Of a stretch of DNA of 18,124 nt, positions 8,301 to 15,813 are shown piece by piece. A program made the translations under genes and the position numbers. Origin of the DNA: Gammaproteobacteria bacterium (GTDB lineage: Bacteria > Pseudomonadota > Gammaproteobacteria > Pseudomonadales > Pseudohongiellaceae); the NCBI GenBank assembly GCA_007571115.1, contig RKSA01000181.1, positions 1 through 18,124 on the forward strand, read 5' to 3'. Below the pieces are notes generated by a model. It was not told the origin of the DNA. It saw only the letters and a list, made by a program, of their open reading frames with translations, and ran no database searches. How positions within the stretch are numbered: the stretch's first letter is position 1; the number at the start of each line of letters is the position of its first letter.

Positions 8301-8875
8301 GTGCCAACCCCTTGCAGCAGACCGCCATGGACGCGGGCGAGCTGCGCGAACAGCTCGAAGAGCTCGAACGCCAGCTCGCCGCATACAGCGAGAATGGCGC
8401 CGAGCCTGGCGCCGGCCCCGACACCGGTGCCGACACCGATCAAGCCAGCGTCGGCGAGTTGCGCGAGCAATTGCAACGTTCCCGGCAGCTCGCGCAACAG
8501 CTCGATCAGCAGATGCGGCAACAGGCAAGGCAGGGCAGCGCGGGCCGCGGGCTTGGCGGCGACCGCTACCAGACCCGAGGTGAAATCCGCACCGATGGCG
8601 GCAACCTGCCCTGGGGCAAGGCGCGGTCGATCGCCCAGCAAATCACCCGCCAGGACATCGAGGACTTTCTCAACCAGCCTGAGCTGCTCGCGGCGCTATT
8701 GCAGCCGGTCATCGAGCTCGAAGGCGCGCTGCGCGCCCAGGCCGAGCTCGATGCGCTCGACGAGCGGCTCCACGCGACGCTCGAGGAAGAGATTCCCGAC
8801 GAATACCGCGACCTGGTTCGCGACTACTATCGCATCTTGTCCGAGCAGCAAGCTGCGGAAGGCCCGGCGCGCTGA
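5348..8875 (+). CDS. Large DUF4175-like membrane protein with coiled coil
   Basis: A 1175-residue protein resembling the DUF4175 group found beside MoxR/VWA genes. Its biochemical function is not known. Three membrane helices lie at about 28-48, 55-76 and 155-177. The arginine-rich N-terminus (RRRRR at 17-21) suggests it is cytoplasmic, which puts everything after residue 178 in the periplasm. Residues 205-535 look beta-rich and Ig-like (for example DASDDYGLTRFDLHYSV). A Gly-rich hinge near 537 leads into helices, then a long Gln/Arg/Glu-rich coiled coil at about 690-1000, a Gly/Asp-rich linker and a conserved-looking helical tail starting LPWGKARSIAQQI. I chose ATG 5348 because AGGA lies five bases upstream. 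The in-frame GTG at 5267 sits inside the palindrome and would add 27 unremarkable residues. The family assignment rests on layout and neighbours more than on diagnostic motifs. Confidence 0.85.
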   Translation: MKHPTVASLHATLDAFRRRRRAFLLLRQLSVFCAVAALLVFGFTLLFDRLQPSPGLAVLLWIALLALLGLLGWHLCGELRQRHASFRKLAHHVEDHLPDLEQRLLTCLEFSEDELRFGRRGVSQQFIAKLWNDAGQQMRHQQRELRAITPTRRSWWSLAAASATVFAVAGLLLSSASLQDSLTRMIWPFGAAGFVAGAALPPEVELLVEPGDVELQRGDGLTVTARVTGAAPQALTLRLQDDKVNWRDVPMGDDRRGSDSVSFSHYIPEVHEDTLYYATFHLAPGFLSSDDGTRSSRQYRISVFDLPRVEQIDVAFDYPDYTGIDDQLEEDGGDLIAPVGTAVEISVTFNKAIAAAHLEFEPLGEAEAVTELPLSLDGKVGSATFTISEDSLYRVRASDHAGLANPDPLDYHVRTIADQPPELVLRRPGRDQDVMPLEEVLLEIDASDDYGLTRFDLHYSVVGADEAVVDFLPGQQVRNVSGEQLLYLEELGVEPGDFVSYYLSLADNNGLDGPSEVTSDIYFLQVVATDREFRRSQGGGAGAGQGRDSSALVTMQKDIIAATWKLQNRQGQVSAEDFAADAGIIAESQQEAIGRVRMSIGRLSERLNLSDDSYDQAVRNLGLAIEQMNEAAAELGLLQVSSALQPEQAALQYLLKAEANINRTAITMQRGAAAGGSTQQEREGLRELFEMELGQLENRYENPNRRNQSARQQEQANKLEELARRQQGLTRAQRNLARRSNELTEEQRRRELERLMRQQQRLSEEAGQLAQRISEEQRTSSSRQRRDAQNASGSERALQQAVQQMQQAAASDSPSLAAARSQKALDNLRRQQRQLGEQQHRSVNELARNLRQRGERLLEQQRQLREALDAASRELGLGQTTQALRDEQALGQLLEAQQGRQQQLDDIEALLRALIVRGSNGEQRLLSQAQRASRELRPIREEMRASDRVLRDGMVNLAADIEQSLEEQIGELAQDLAQLAPGRPGANPLQQTAMDAGELREQLEELERQLAAYSENGAEPGAGPDTGADTDQASVGELREQLQRSRQLAQQLDQQMRQQARQGSAGRGLGGDRYQTRGEIRTDGGNLPWGKARSIAQQITRQDIEDFLNQPELLAALLQPVIELEGALRAQAELDALDERLHATLEEEIPDEYRDLVRDYYRILSEQQAAEGPAR

Positions 8876-8877
8876 AC

Positions 8878-11178
8878 ATGCAAGTGTCCGAACCGACGCT
8901 GCTTTCGGCCTGGCAGCAAGAGAGCCTGCGTTTTGCCCATGGCCTCAGCCCCGGCTGGTTCGCGCTGCTCGCCTTGCTGATCGTCGCAGCGGTCTCGCTG
9001 AGCTATCTTCGCACCACGCGGCCCCTTTCGCCGGCTTGGAAGGCCTGGTTCATCGGCCTGCGCTCGGCAGTGCTCATCATCATCGTGTTCTGCCTGTTGC
9101 GGCCGGTGGTGGATGTCCGCCAGGCGCCGCCCCAGGATACCTACCTCGCGGTGCTGCTCGACAATTCCCAAAGCATGTCGATCGCCGATGTCGATGGCGA
9201 GAGCCGCCTTGCCGCAGCAAGCTCCGCATTTCTCGAGGGCCCGGTGGCGGAAAAGCTCGCCGAATCGTTCCAGCTTCGCAGCTTCGCCTTCGACCAGCGC
9301 ACCCGGCGGCTCGGCGAAGGTGGCGCCCTCGGCGCTCTCGATACCCCTGGCACGGTTTCGGCGATCGGCCAGGCCCTGCGCAGCGTTGCCGACCAGCTCG
9401 ATGGCCTGCCGCTTGGCGCGGTGGTGCTCGTCAGCGATGGCGCCGACAATGGCGACCTCGACCCCGTCATCGCCGCGCGCGAATTCGGCAATCGGCAGAT
9501 TCCCGTTTTCACCGTGGGAGTCGGGCAGGAACAGCTTCCCCTTGACATCGGCATCGCCGATGTCGGCGCTGCCCGCACCGTGCTCGAAGGCTCGGTCTTC
9601 ACGGTGACTGCGGTGCTGCGCCACCAGGGCTTCGCTGGCGAGGAAATCGAGCTCTCGGTGCTCGACGGCGATCGCGTCGTCAGCAGCGAGCGGGTGACGC
9701 TCGGCGCCCCAGGAGTCTCGCAGCGTTTCAGTCTCGAAGTCGCTCCCGAGCGCCGCGAACGAATCGTCTACAAGCTTGTCGCTGCGCTCCAGCCGGGCGA
9801 ACTCATCGAGCAGAACAACGCCTACAGCTTCCTCGTCGACAATGCCGACAAGCCGACCCTCGACGTTCTCTATCTCGAAGGCCATCCGCGCAACGAATAC
9901 AAATTCATCCGCCGCGCTCTGGACGGCGACGAATCGCTGCGCCTGGCGACGTATCTGCAAACGGGCCCGGGAAAATTCTATCGCCAGGGAATCGCCTCGC
10001 CCGCCGAGCTCGCCGAAGGCTTCCCTGGCGACAGGGAATCGCTTTACGAGTACGAGGCGATCATTCTCGGCGACATCGAACGCGAATTTTTCCAAGGCGA
10101 GCAGTTGCAAATGCTCGAAGGCTTCGTCGCCGAACGCGGCGGCGGCCTGCTGCAAAGCGGCATCATCGACGAAGCCTTCCTCGGCACTCCGCTGGCCGAC
10201 ATTCTTCCGCTGACACTGGTCGGGCAAGGCTTCCTGCCAGCGCGGCTGCAAGGAGGCATCCGTCGTGGCGAGCATCCCACCGGAGCGCTGTTCCGCCCGC
10301 GCCTGACCCGCAGCGGCGAGGTTTCGCCATTGCTGCGCCTCGCCGGCGAGGATTCCGAGAACCGCTTCGCCTGGTCGCAGTTGCCCGACTTGCAGGGGAT
10401 CCACGTCACTGGAAGAATCAAGCCCGGCGCCGAGGTCTTGCTCGAGCATCCCGCCTTGCAATACCGCAGCCAGGCCTTGCCGGTGCTCGCCGTGCAGCGC
10501 TATGGCAATGGCCGGGTGATTTCCCTTGCCACTGCGAGCACCTGGCGCTGGCAGATGATGATGCCTTCCGCCGATCACTCCCACGAAACGCTCTGGCGGC
10601 AGAAGCTGCGCTGGCTCGCGGCCTCGGCGCCCGAGCGGGTGAGCCTCGAGTTCGACCGCGAGTTCTACAATGTCGGCGACGAAGTGCAAGTCAGCGCGCG
10701 GGTTCTTGACGCGCAATACCAGCCCGACAATGACGCGACCCTGTGGATGCAAACGACCAGCCCCCGCGGCGAAGTCAGCGATGCGCCGATGCAATGGGAC
10801 ATCACCCAGGACGGCGTCTACCGCTCCTCGTTCCTCGTCGGCGAGGAAGGAATGTTCGACTTGCTCGTCGATGTCACGAGCGCCGCTGGCGAGCAAGGCT
10901 CGCAGCAGCAGGCGGCGATCGTCGTCACTCCCTCGCTGCGCGAATACGCCAACGCAGCAATGGATAGCGGGCTTCTCGGTCGCATCGCCACCGCTGCGGG
11001 AGGCAGCCATTTCGACTTCGGAGACGCCGGCGAACTGCCCGAGTCGGTCGAGTTCACTCCCAACGCGTATTCGCGGAACGTGCAGATCGACTTGTGGGAC
11101 GAACCCTGGCTGCTCGCCTTGCTGGTCGGCCTGCTATGCAGCGACTGGCTGACGCGGCGCCTGCGGGGGCTGTCATGA
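8878..11178 (+). CDS. Membrane VWA protein with glutamine-amidotransferase-like domain
   Basis: A 766-residue inner-membrane protein. Two helices near the N-terminus (about 26-44 and 60-80) have a basic loop between them, and a third helix lies at about 743-758 followed by RRLRGLS. By the positive-inside rule the large middle part is periplasmic. It has a von Willebrand A domain with a complete-looking metal site: Asp95-x-Ser97-x-Ser99 in LLDNSQSMS, Thr159, and Asp187 in VLVSDGADNGD. After an Ig-like stretch comes a class I glutamine-amidotransferase-like fold (VLYLEGHPRNEYKFIRRAL, RGGGLLQSG, then YGNGRVISLATASTWRW). It has no nucleophile cysteine, as in related proteins, so a structural role is likely. 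The gene starts two bases after the DUF4175 stop with no close ribosome binding site, which suggests translational coupling. Confidence 0.9.
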   Translation: MQVSEPTLLSAWQQESLRFAHGLSPGWFALLALLIVAAVSLSYLRTTRPLSPAWKAWFIGLRSAVLIIIVFCLLRPVVDVRQAPPQDTYLAVLLDNSQSMSIADVDGESRLAAASSAFLEGPVAEKLAESFQLRSFAFDQRTRRLGEGGALGALDTPGTVSAIGQALRSVADQLDGLPLGAVVLVSDGADNGDLDPVIAAREFGNRQIPVFTVGVGQEQLPLDIGIADVGAARTVLEGSVFTVTAVLRHQGFAGEEIELSVLDGDRVVSSERVTLGAPGVSQRFSLEVAPERRERIVYKLVAALQPGELIEQNNAYSFLVDNADKPTLDVLYLEGHPRNEYKFIRRALDGDESLRLATYLQTGPGKFYRQGIASPAELAEGFPGDRESLYEYEAIILGDIEREFFQGEQLQMLEGFVAERGGGLLQSGIIDEAFLGTPLADILPLTLVGQGFLPARLQGGIRRGEHPTGALFRPRLTRSGEVSPLLRLAGEDSENRFAWSQLPDLQGIHVTGRIKPGAEVLLEHPALQYRSQALPVLAVQRYGNGRVISLATASTWRWQMMMPSADHSHETLWRQKLRWLAASAPERVSLEFDREFYNVGDEVQVSARVLDAQYQPDNDATLWMQTTSPRGEVSDAPMQWDITQDGVYRSSFLVGEEGMFDLLVDVTSAAGEQGSQQQAAIVVTPSLREYANAAMDSGLLGRIATAAGGSHFDFGDAGELPESVEFTPNAYSRNVQIDLWDEPWLLALLVGLLCSDWLTRRLRGLS

Positions 11179-12236
11179 AACCTTTCGCCAGCACAGCCCT
11201 GGCACTCGCCGCTTGCGCTCTCGCGACCCTGGCCGTGACCGTCGCAGCCCAGGCGCCTGCCGCATCGGCCACGCGGCTCGCCAGCGAACATTTTCTCGAC
11301 GCTCCCGGCACCGCGAAACACGTCGTGATGATCGTCGGCCCCTCGGTGGGCGCCGAAACCGTCTCGCGGTTTCGTCAATGGGCGCATTCGCTGCACGACA
11401 TCCTGATCCGCGATTACGGCTATTCGAACGATTCGATCACCTTGCTGCACGACCCGGACGCGGCCGGCGCGAATTCCGGCGCGCGCGCCGATGGCGTCAG
11501 CGACCGCGAGGGAATCGAGGCGGCCTTCGCCGGCTTGCAAGCGCGGCTTGGCGACGGCGACCAGCTTACCGTCTACCTGATCGGCCACGGTTCCGGAGCC
11601 GGCGAGCAAGCAAAGTTCCACATCGTCGGCCCCGACTTCAGCGGCGGCGAATTCGGTCGCATCCTCGACGCTTTCCAGCGCCAGAGCGTCGTCGTCATCA
11701 ATACCACGAGCGCGAGCTACGGCTTTTCCACTTTCCTGTCGGGCGAGGGGCGCGTCGTCATCTCGGCGACCCGTTCGGCAGCGGAAAAGTACGACCCGGT
11801 ATTTTCCCGCCATTTCATCAAAGCTCTCGATGGCCGCGCCGCCGACCTCGACCGCAACGGGCGCGTGTCGATGCTCGAAGCCTTCCAGTACGCCAAGGCC
11901 AAGGTCGAGCAATGGTACGAGCAGCAGGGCAGGCTCGCTTCGGAACACGCCGGCCTCGATGACAACGGTGATTCGACTTTCAGTCTCGATCCGGGCCCAG
12001 GCGCAGCCGACGGCAGCCTCGCCGAAATCGCCTATATCGACATCGCAGCGCGCGAAACCCTCAACCTGACCGGCGAGGCCCTCGAGCTGCGGCTGCTCAT
12101 GCAACAATTGGAACGCTCGGTGTTCCTGTTGCGCAGCAGCAAGAGCGACTATCTTGAAGCCGACTATTGGCGCCGGATGGAAAACCTGCTCGTCGAGCTG
12201 GCCCGGGCCACCGCCAGATTCAACGAGTTGCAATGA
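11175..12236 (+). CDS. Secreted caspase/C13-like protein lacking the catalytic cysteine
   Basis: A 353-residue exported protein with a clan CD (caspase/legumain C13) type core. After a hydrophobic signal, a strand HVVMIVGPSVG is followed by a helix, then QLTVYLIGHGSG with the expected catalytic His138, then SVVVINTTSASYGF at 172-184, where the family would show an acidic residue, x and Cys. Here that segment reads Asn176-Thr-Thr-Ser-Ala-Ser, and the mature protein contains no cysteine at all. Residues 224-235 form a textbook EF-hand calcium loop between two helices, followed by SEHAGLDDNGD. The signal could be read by signal peptidase I (VAA|Q) or, less likely, as a very short lipoprotein signal (LAAC, Cys14). 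The start overlaps the previous stop as ATGA. It is probably a pseudo-protease or uses another nucleophile. Confidence 0.85.
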   Translation: MKPFASTALALAACALATLAVTVAAQAPAASATRLASEHFLDAPGTAKHVVMIVGPSVGAETVSRFRQWAHSLHDILIRDYGYSNDSITLLHDPDAAGANSGARADGVSDREGIEAAFAGLQARLGDGDQLTVYLIGHGSGAGEQAKFHIVGPDFSGGEFGRILDAFQRQSVVVINTTSASYGFSTFLSGEGRVVISATRSAAEKYDPVFSRHFIKALDGRAADLDRNGRVSMLEAFQYAKAKVEQWYEQQGRLASEHAGLDDNGDSTFSLDPGPGAADGSLAEIAYIDIAARETLNLTGEALELRLLMQQLERSVFLLRSSKSDYLEADYWRRMENLLVELARATARFNELQ

Positions 12237-14932
12237 TGAAAAGCTTGCTTGCTCGATTCCTGCTGTCCCTCGCTGTGCTCTCGCTCCCCGCGAGCATCGC
12301 CCTCGCCCAGTTCGGCGAGCTCGGCGAGGGCAACGCATCGCCCCTCGAGCGCGGCGAACAATACCTGCTCGAAGGCGATTATGCCAGTGCCGCCGAGATC
12401 TTCCAGCGAGCCGAAGGGCTCGACCGCTCCGCTGGAGTCGTCGGCGCGAGCCGCGCCTTCGCCAGCATGGGCAATCTTCGCCAGGCAGCGCGGGTCTGCG
12501 AAAGCCTGCTCGACGGCAACTACGCCGACTACCCGCTGGTCAGCACCCAGCTCGCCGAAATCCGGCGCCTGGCCGGAGAGTCGGCCGAGGCGCTGCAAAT
12601 TTTCGCTGCGCTGCTCGATGGCCTTGGCGTGCAAGGCGCCCCCCCGCGCGCCTTGACGAAATACGGCGAGCTGCTGCAATTCGTCGGTCGCAAGGCGGAA
12701 AGCGTCCCATTGCTCGAGGAAGTCGTCGCCCGGTACAACGACGGTCTCGTGTTCCGTTCGTCCGAAGTGGCGATGGTGGCACTGGCGAGCTGGCGGCTCG
12801 GTCGCTACCACGACGCCAACAGCCTGTTCGAGGAGGCGGTTCGCGCCGACCCGAACAATATCGAGGCCCATGTGCTCTGGGCGGATCTGTTCCTGGAAAA
12901 ATACAACGAGGCCGAAGCCGAGCGTTCGTATCGCGACGCCCTCGAAATCAACCCCCGTCACGTGCCGGCCCTCGTCGGCATGGCGCGGATCAGTGGCGAT
13001 CAGCGCAGCTTGCAACGCGCCCTCGCGATCAACCCCAATTCGGTTGCGGCGCTGGAAGTTCTCGGCAGGCTGATGCAACGCGACGAGCGCACCGGGGAGG
13101 CTGCGGCACATCTGTCCCGGGCCCTCGAGCTGAACCCCGAAGCGCTCGGCGCGCGCAGCGCGCTCGCTGCCCAGGCGGCGCTCGATGAGCGCATGGCCGA
13201 CTACCGCTTGCACGCCGCCGCAGTCGAGGAGTTCAGCCCGGGCAATCCGGTGTTCCTCGCCGATGTCGCCGAGCATTTCGGCCGCAATTACCGCTTCGCC
13301 GAAGCGGTACAGTACGCGCGCGCCTCGATCGGGACCGACGCCGAATACTGGCGCGGCTACACCTTGCTCGGAAGCAACCTGATCCGGCTCGGCGAAGAGC
13401 AGGAAGGGCGCGCCAATCTGGAAATCGGTTTCGACAACGATCCGTTCAATGTCCTGTCGTCGAACCTGCTCACGGTGTTCGACACCCTCGAAGAGTATGC
13501 GACCCGCGAAAGCGAGCATTTTCTCGTGCGCATGTCGCAGCGCGACGCGAAGATCCTCTGGCCCTACCTCGAACCCCTGCTCGAACAGGCCTGGCGGGAA
13601 CTATCGGCGAAATGGGACTACCAGCCCGAATATCCGGTGCTCATCGAGGTGTTCGAAAAAACGGAGGATTTCGCCGTGCGCTCGGTGGGGCTCCCCGATA
13701 TCGGCCCTCTGGTGGGAATCTGCTTCGGCAAGGTCATCACCCTGATCTCCCCCGACACCTTGCGCGCCAACTGGCAGGAAATCGTCTGGCACGAGTTCTC
13801 TCACGTGATCACCTTGCAAATGACTCGCAACCGCATTCCTCGCTGGCTTGCCGAAGGAGTTGCCGTTTGGGAGGAGCGGCAGGGTCGGCCGTATTGGGGG
13901 CGCCGCCAAGGCCTCGACCTCGTGCGCGGTGCAGCCGAGGGGCGGTACCTGCCCGTCGCCCATCTCAATTCGGCGTTCAGTGGCGCTCGCAGCAGCGCCG
14001 AGCTCGGCTTCGCGTATTTCCAGTCGTATCTCGTCGTCGACTATATCGAGCAGACCTACGGCTTCGACAAATTGCGCGAGCTCGTTATCGAGTATGGCCT
14101 CGTCAAGGACGACGAACAGCGCTTCCGCGAAGTCTTCGCCGTGTCGATGGGAGAGTTCGATGCCGGCTTCCAGCGCTGGATCGCGGGCCGCGTCGCTGCG
14201 ATCGGTGTCCACGCGCATCACGAGGATTCTCCCGACGAAGGCGAGGGCCACGGCCACGGCATCCGCGAGAATTCGAGTGCGGTTCTCTCCGAGCTGTACA
14301 GCAACGAGTCGCTGCAACAGCACATGCGTTCGCGAATCGGGCAGAATCCGCGCGATTTCATGGCGCATCTGCAATTGGGAATCGTGCTGTTCAAGGAGGA
14401 AAGCCATTCCGAGGCCAGGCAGGCCCTGCTCGCCGCCCACGAGCTGCTGCCGACGTATTCGGGCTACCCAAGCCCCGCCCTGGTCCTGGCGCAGCTCGCC
14501 GAACGCGAAGGGAATCGCCAGGAGCGGCTTCGCTGGCTCGAAATCCTGCTGGAAAATGTGCAGCACGACGATGCGCCGGCCTTGACCCTCGCCGAGGCGG
14601 CCCTCGACGAGGGGAACTTCGAACGCGCCGCCCACTATATTGATCGCGCCTTGCAGGTCGATCCGTACCGGAGCGAAGTCCACGCCCTGGGCGCCAGGCT
14701 TGCCGACTCGACGGGAGACTCGGCGCTGGCGGTCACCGAATACGAAATCCTCCTCGAACTCGAAGTCGCCGACCCCGTCGGAGCGCGGACCAGCCTCGCC
14801 GAAGCCTACCTGCGAGCCGGTCGCTTCGCCGAGGCAAAACAGCAAGCGCTGCAAGCACTGGAAACCGCCCCAAGCTACCTGCGCGCCCAGCAAGCACTAC
14901 TCCGCTCGATCGAAGACCCCCCCAGCCCATGA
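12233..14932 (+). CDS. Secreted TPR protein with embedded HEXXH peptidase-MA-like domain
   Basis: An 899-residue exported protein with a signal peptide MMKSLLARFLLSLAVLSLPA ending SIALA|Q. Tetratricopeptide repeats fill about 35-420 (for example ALEINPRHVPALVGMARI and ALELNPEALGARSALA). A gluzincin-like domain follows at about 426-655 with the zinc motif His520-Glu521-Phe-Ser-His524, and Glu541 in RWLAEGVAVWEE as the likely third ligand. The helix ELGFAYFQSYLVVDYIEQTYG is typical of peptidase MA families. A His-rich acidic segment at about 659-676 precedes a second block of TPRs to the end. All catalytic residues are present, so it may be an active metallopeptidase working on or with bound partner proteins. 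ATG 12233 overlaps the preceding stop. The next codon is also ATG (12236), so the exact start is uncertain by one residue. Confidence 0.9.
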   Translation: MMKSLLARFLLSLAVLSLPASIALAQFGELGEGNASPLERGEQYLLEGDYASAAEIFQRAEGLDRSAGVVGASRAFASMGNLRQAARVCESLLDGNYADYPLVSTQLAEIRRLAGESAEALQIFAALLDGLGVQGAPPRALTKYGELLQFVGRKAESVPLLEEVVARYNDGLVFRSSEVAMVALASWRLGRYHDANSLFEEAVRADPNNIEAHVLWADLFLEKYNEAEAERSYRDALEINPRHVPALVGMARISGDQRSLQRALAINPNSVAALEVLGRLMQRDERTGEAAAHLSRALELNPEALGARSALAAQAALDERMADYRLHAAAVEEFSPGNPVFLADVAEHFGRNYRFAEAVQYARASIGTDAEYWRGYTLLGSNLIRLGEEQEGRANLEIGFDNDPFNVLSSNLLTVFDTLEEYATRESEHFLVRMSQRDAKILWPYLEPLLEQAWRELSAKWDYQPEYPVLIEVFEKTEDFAVRSVGLPDIGPLVGICFGKVITLISPDTLRANWQEIVWHEFSHVITLQMTRNRIPRWLAEGVAVWEERQGRPYWGRRQGLDLVRGAAEGRYLPVAHLNSAFSGARSSAELGFAYFQSYLVVDYIEQTYGFDKLRELVIEYGLVKDDEQRFREVFAVSMGEFDAGFQRWIAGRVAAIGVHAHHEDSPDEGEGHGHGIRENSSAVLSELYSNESLQQHMRSRIGQNPRDFMAHLQLGIVLFKEESHSEARQALLAAHELLPTYSGYPSPALVLAQLAEREGNRQERLRWLEILLENVQHDDAPALTLAEAALDEGNFERAAHYIDRALQVDPYRSEVHALGARLADSTGDSALAVTEYEILLELEVADPVGARTSLAEAYLRAGRFAEAKQQALQALETAPSYLRAQQALLRSIEDPPSP

Positions 14933-15759
14933 TGCCTTCAACAGCAATCGCCGCTCTCGTCCTGTTCGTGTCGTGCTGGGCGGCGCAACCCGCTGCTGCC
15001 CAGCCGTTGCGTTTTGGCGATGCCGAAGACCTGCCGGCTGCTGGCGCCGGCGGTGCCGAATTCACCTGGGTGCGCGGCCAGTACGCCAATCATGGTGGCG
15101 TGCGCACCTCGTTCCGCCCTCATGGCGGCTGGTGGGACACCGACTACCCCGACTCCGACGAGAACTTCCTGCGCGGCGTGCAGCGATACACCAATATCAA
15201 CACCAACCCGCGCAACCACACGTACATGTCCTTGACCGACCCGCGCATTTTCGAGCACATCTTCCTCTACATGAACTGGAAGCGCGTGCCGATCGGCGCG
15301 AGCTACAGCGGCCCGAACTTCAGTGCCGAGGAGGTCGAGGCGCTGCGCGAGTTCATGTTCCGCGGCGGATTCGTCATGGTCGACGATTTCTGGGGCGAAC
15401 CCCACCTCGACGACATGCACCGGGAAATCGGCAAGATCTTCCCCGACCGCGACATCGTCAAGCTCGACACGAGCCACGAAATTTTCCACATCTTCTTCGA
15501 CATCGAGGAAGTCGCCCAAGTGCCAGGCCGCATGGTCACCTGGGATTTCGGCGGCTACATGAGCCTCGACGACCCCGACTATCCTCCCGAAGTCTACGCA
15601 GTGCTCGACGACGGCGGCCGCATCATGCTGCTCGCCAATTACAATACCGACCTCGGCGACGGCTGGGAGCACACTTTCTACGCCGGCTATCCGACTCGCT
15701 ACACCAACGAGGCGTACAAGATCGGGATCAATTTCCTGATCTACGCATTCAGCCACTAG
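14929..15759 (+). CDS. Secreted DUF4159 protein
   Basis: A 276-residue exported protein made almost entirely of a DUF4159 domain, whose function is not established but which recurs beside MoxR and DUF58 genes. A signal peptide covers residues 1-24 (cleavage AAA|Q). The mature part begins with FTWVRGQYAN and contains the block DPRIFEHIFLYMNWKRVP, then EEVEALREFMFRGGFVMVDDFWG and the helix HREIGKIFPD. Near the end GGRIMLLANYNTDLGDGWEH leads into NEAYKIGINFLIYAF. The layout resembles a glutamine-amidotransferase or flavodoxin-type fold without an evident catalytic triad. In other bacteria this domain is often fused behind a BatA-type membrane anchor, whereas here it is a free periplasmic protein. 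The start overlaps the TPR stop (ATGATG at 14929) with no clear ribosome binding site, so translational coupling is likely. Confidence 0.9.
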   Translation: MMPSTAIAALVLFVSCWAAQPAAAQPLRFGDAEDLPAAGAGGAEFTWVRGQYANHGGVRTSFRPHGGWWDTDYPDSDENFLRGVQRYTNINTNPRNHTYMSLTDPRIFEHIFLYMNWKRVPIGASYSGPNFSAEEVEALREFMFRGGFVMVDDFWGEPHLDDMHREIGKIFPDRDIVKLDTSHEIFHIFFDIEEVAQVPGRMVTWDFGGYMSLDDPDYPPEVYAVLDDGGRIMLLANYNTDLGDGWEHTFYAGYPTRYTNEAYKIGINFLIYAFSH

Positions 15760-15813
15760 CGAGGCGGGAACCTGCGGATTTTCATCACGGACACGACGAA
15801 CAGGAAACAGCAC
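15760..15813. other. 54-base gap before the MoxR gene with its ribosome binding site
   Basis: This is the only gap inside the cluster long enough to hold a signal. AGGAA at 15802-15806, seven bases before the ATG, is a good ribosome binding site, so MoxR can be translated independently of the genes before it. I see no convincing promoter or hairpin here. Confidence 0.6.

Noticed and set aside
7440..8540. Repeated CAG/CGC-rich tracts as a DNA repeat array
   Set aside because: There is no fixed unit or period. The pattern follows from Gln/Arg-rich coiled-coil codons.
8827..11010. 727-residue open frame on the - strand opposite the VWA gene
   Set aside because: The + strand has a complete VWA metal site and membrane helices. 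The antisense product shows no domain, signal peptide or membrane helix, and no ribosome binding site was evident.
11175..11220. Lipoprotein signal on the caspase-like protein (LAAC, Cys14)
   Set aside because: It matches a lipobox, but the signal before it would be only 13 residues, and the hydrophobic stretch continues past it to a better signal peptidase I site. Left as a minor alternative.
14917..14923. C7 run near the end of the TPR-peptidase gene as a slippage or phase-variation site
   Set aside because: It lies in the last few codons, so a shift would hardly change the protein. A similar C7 run occurs near 12640 in the same GC-rich gene, so it is probably chance.
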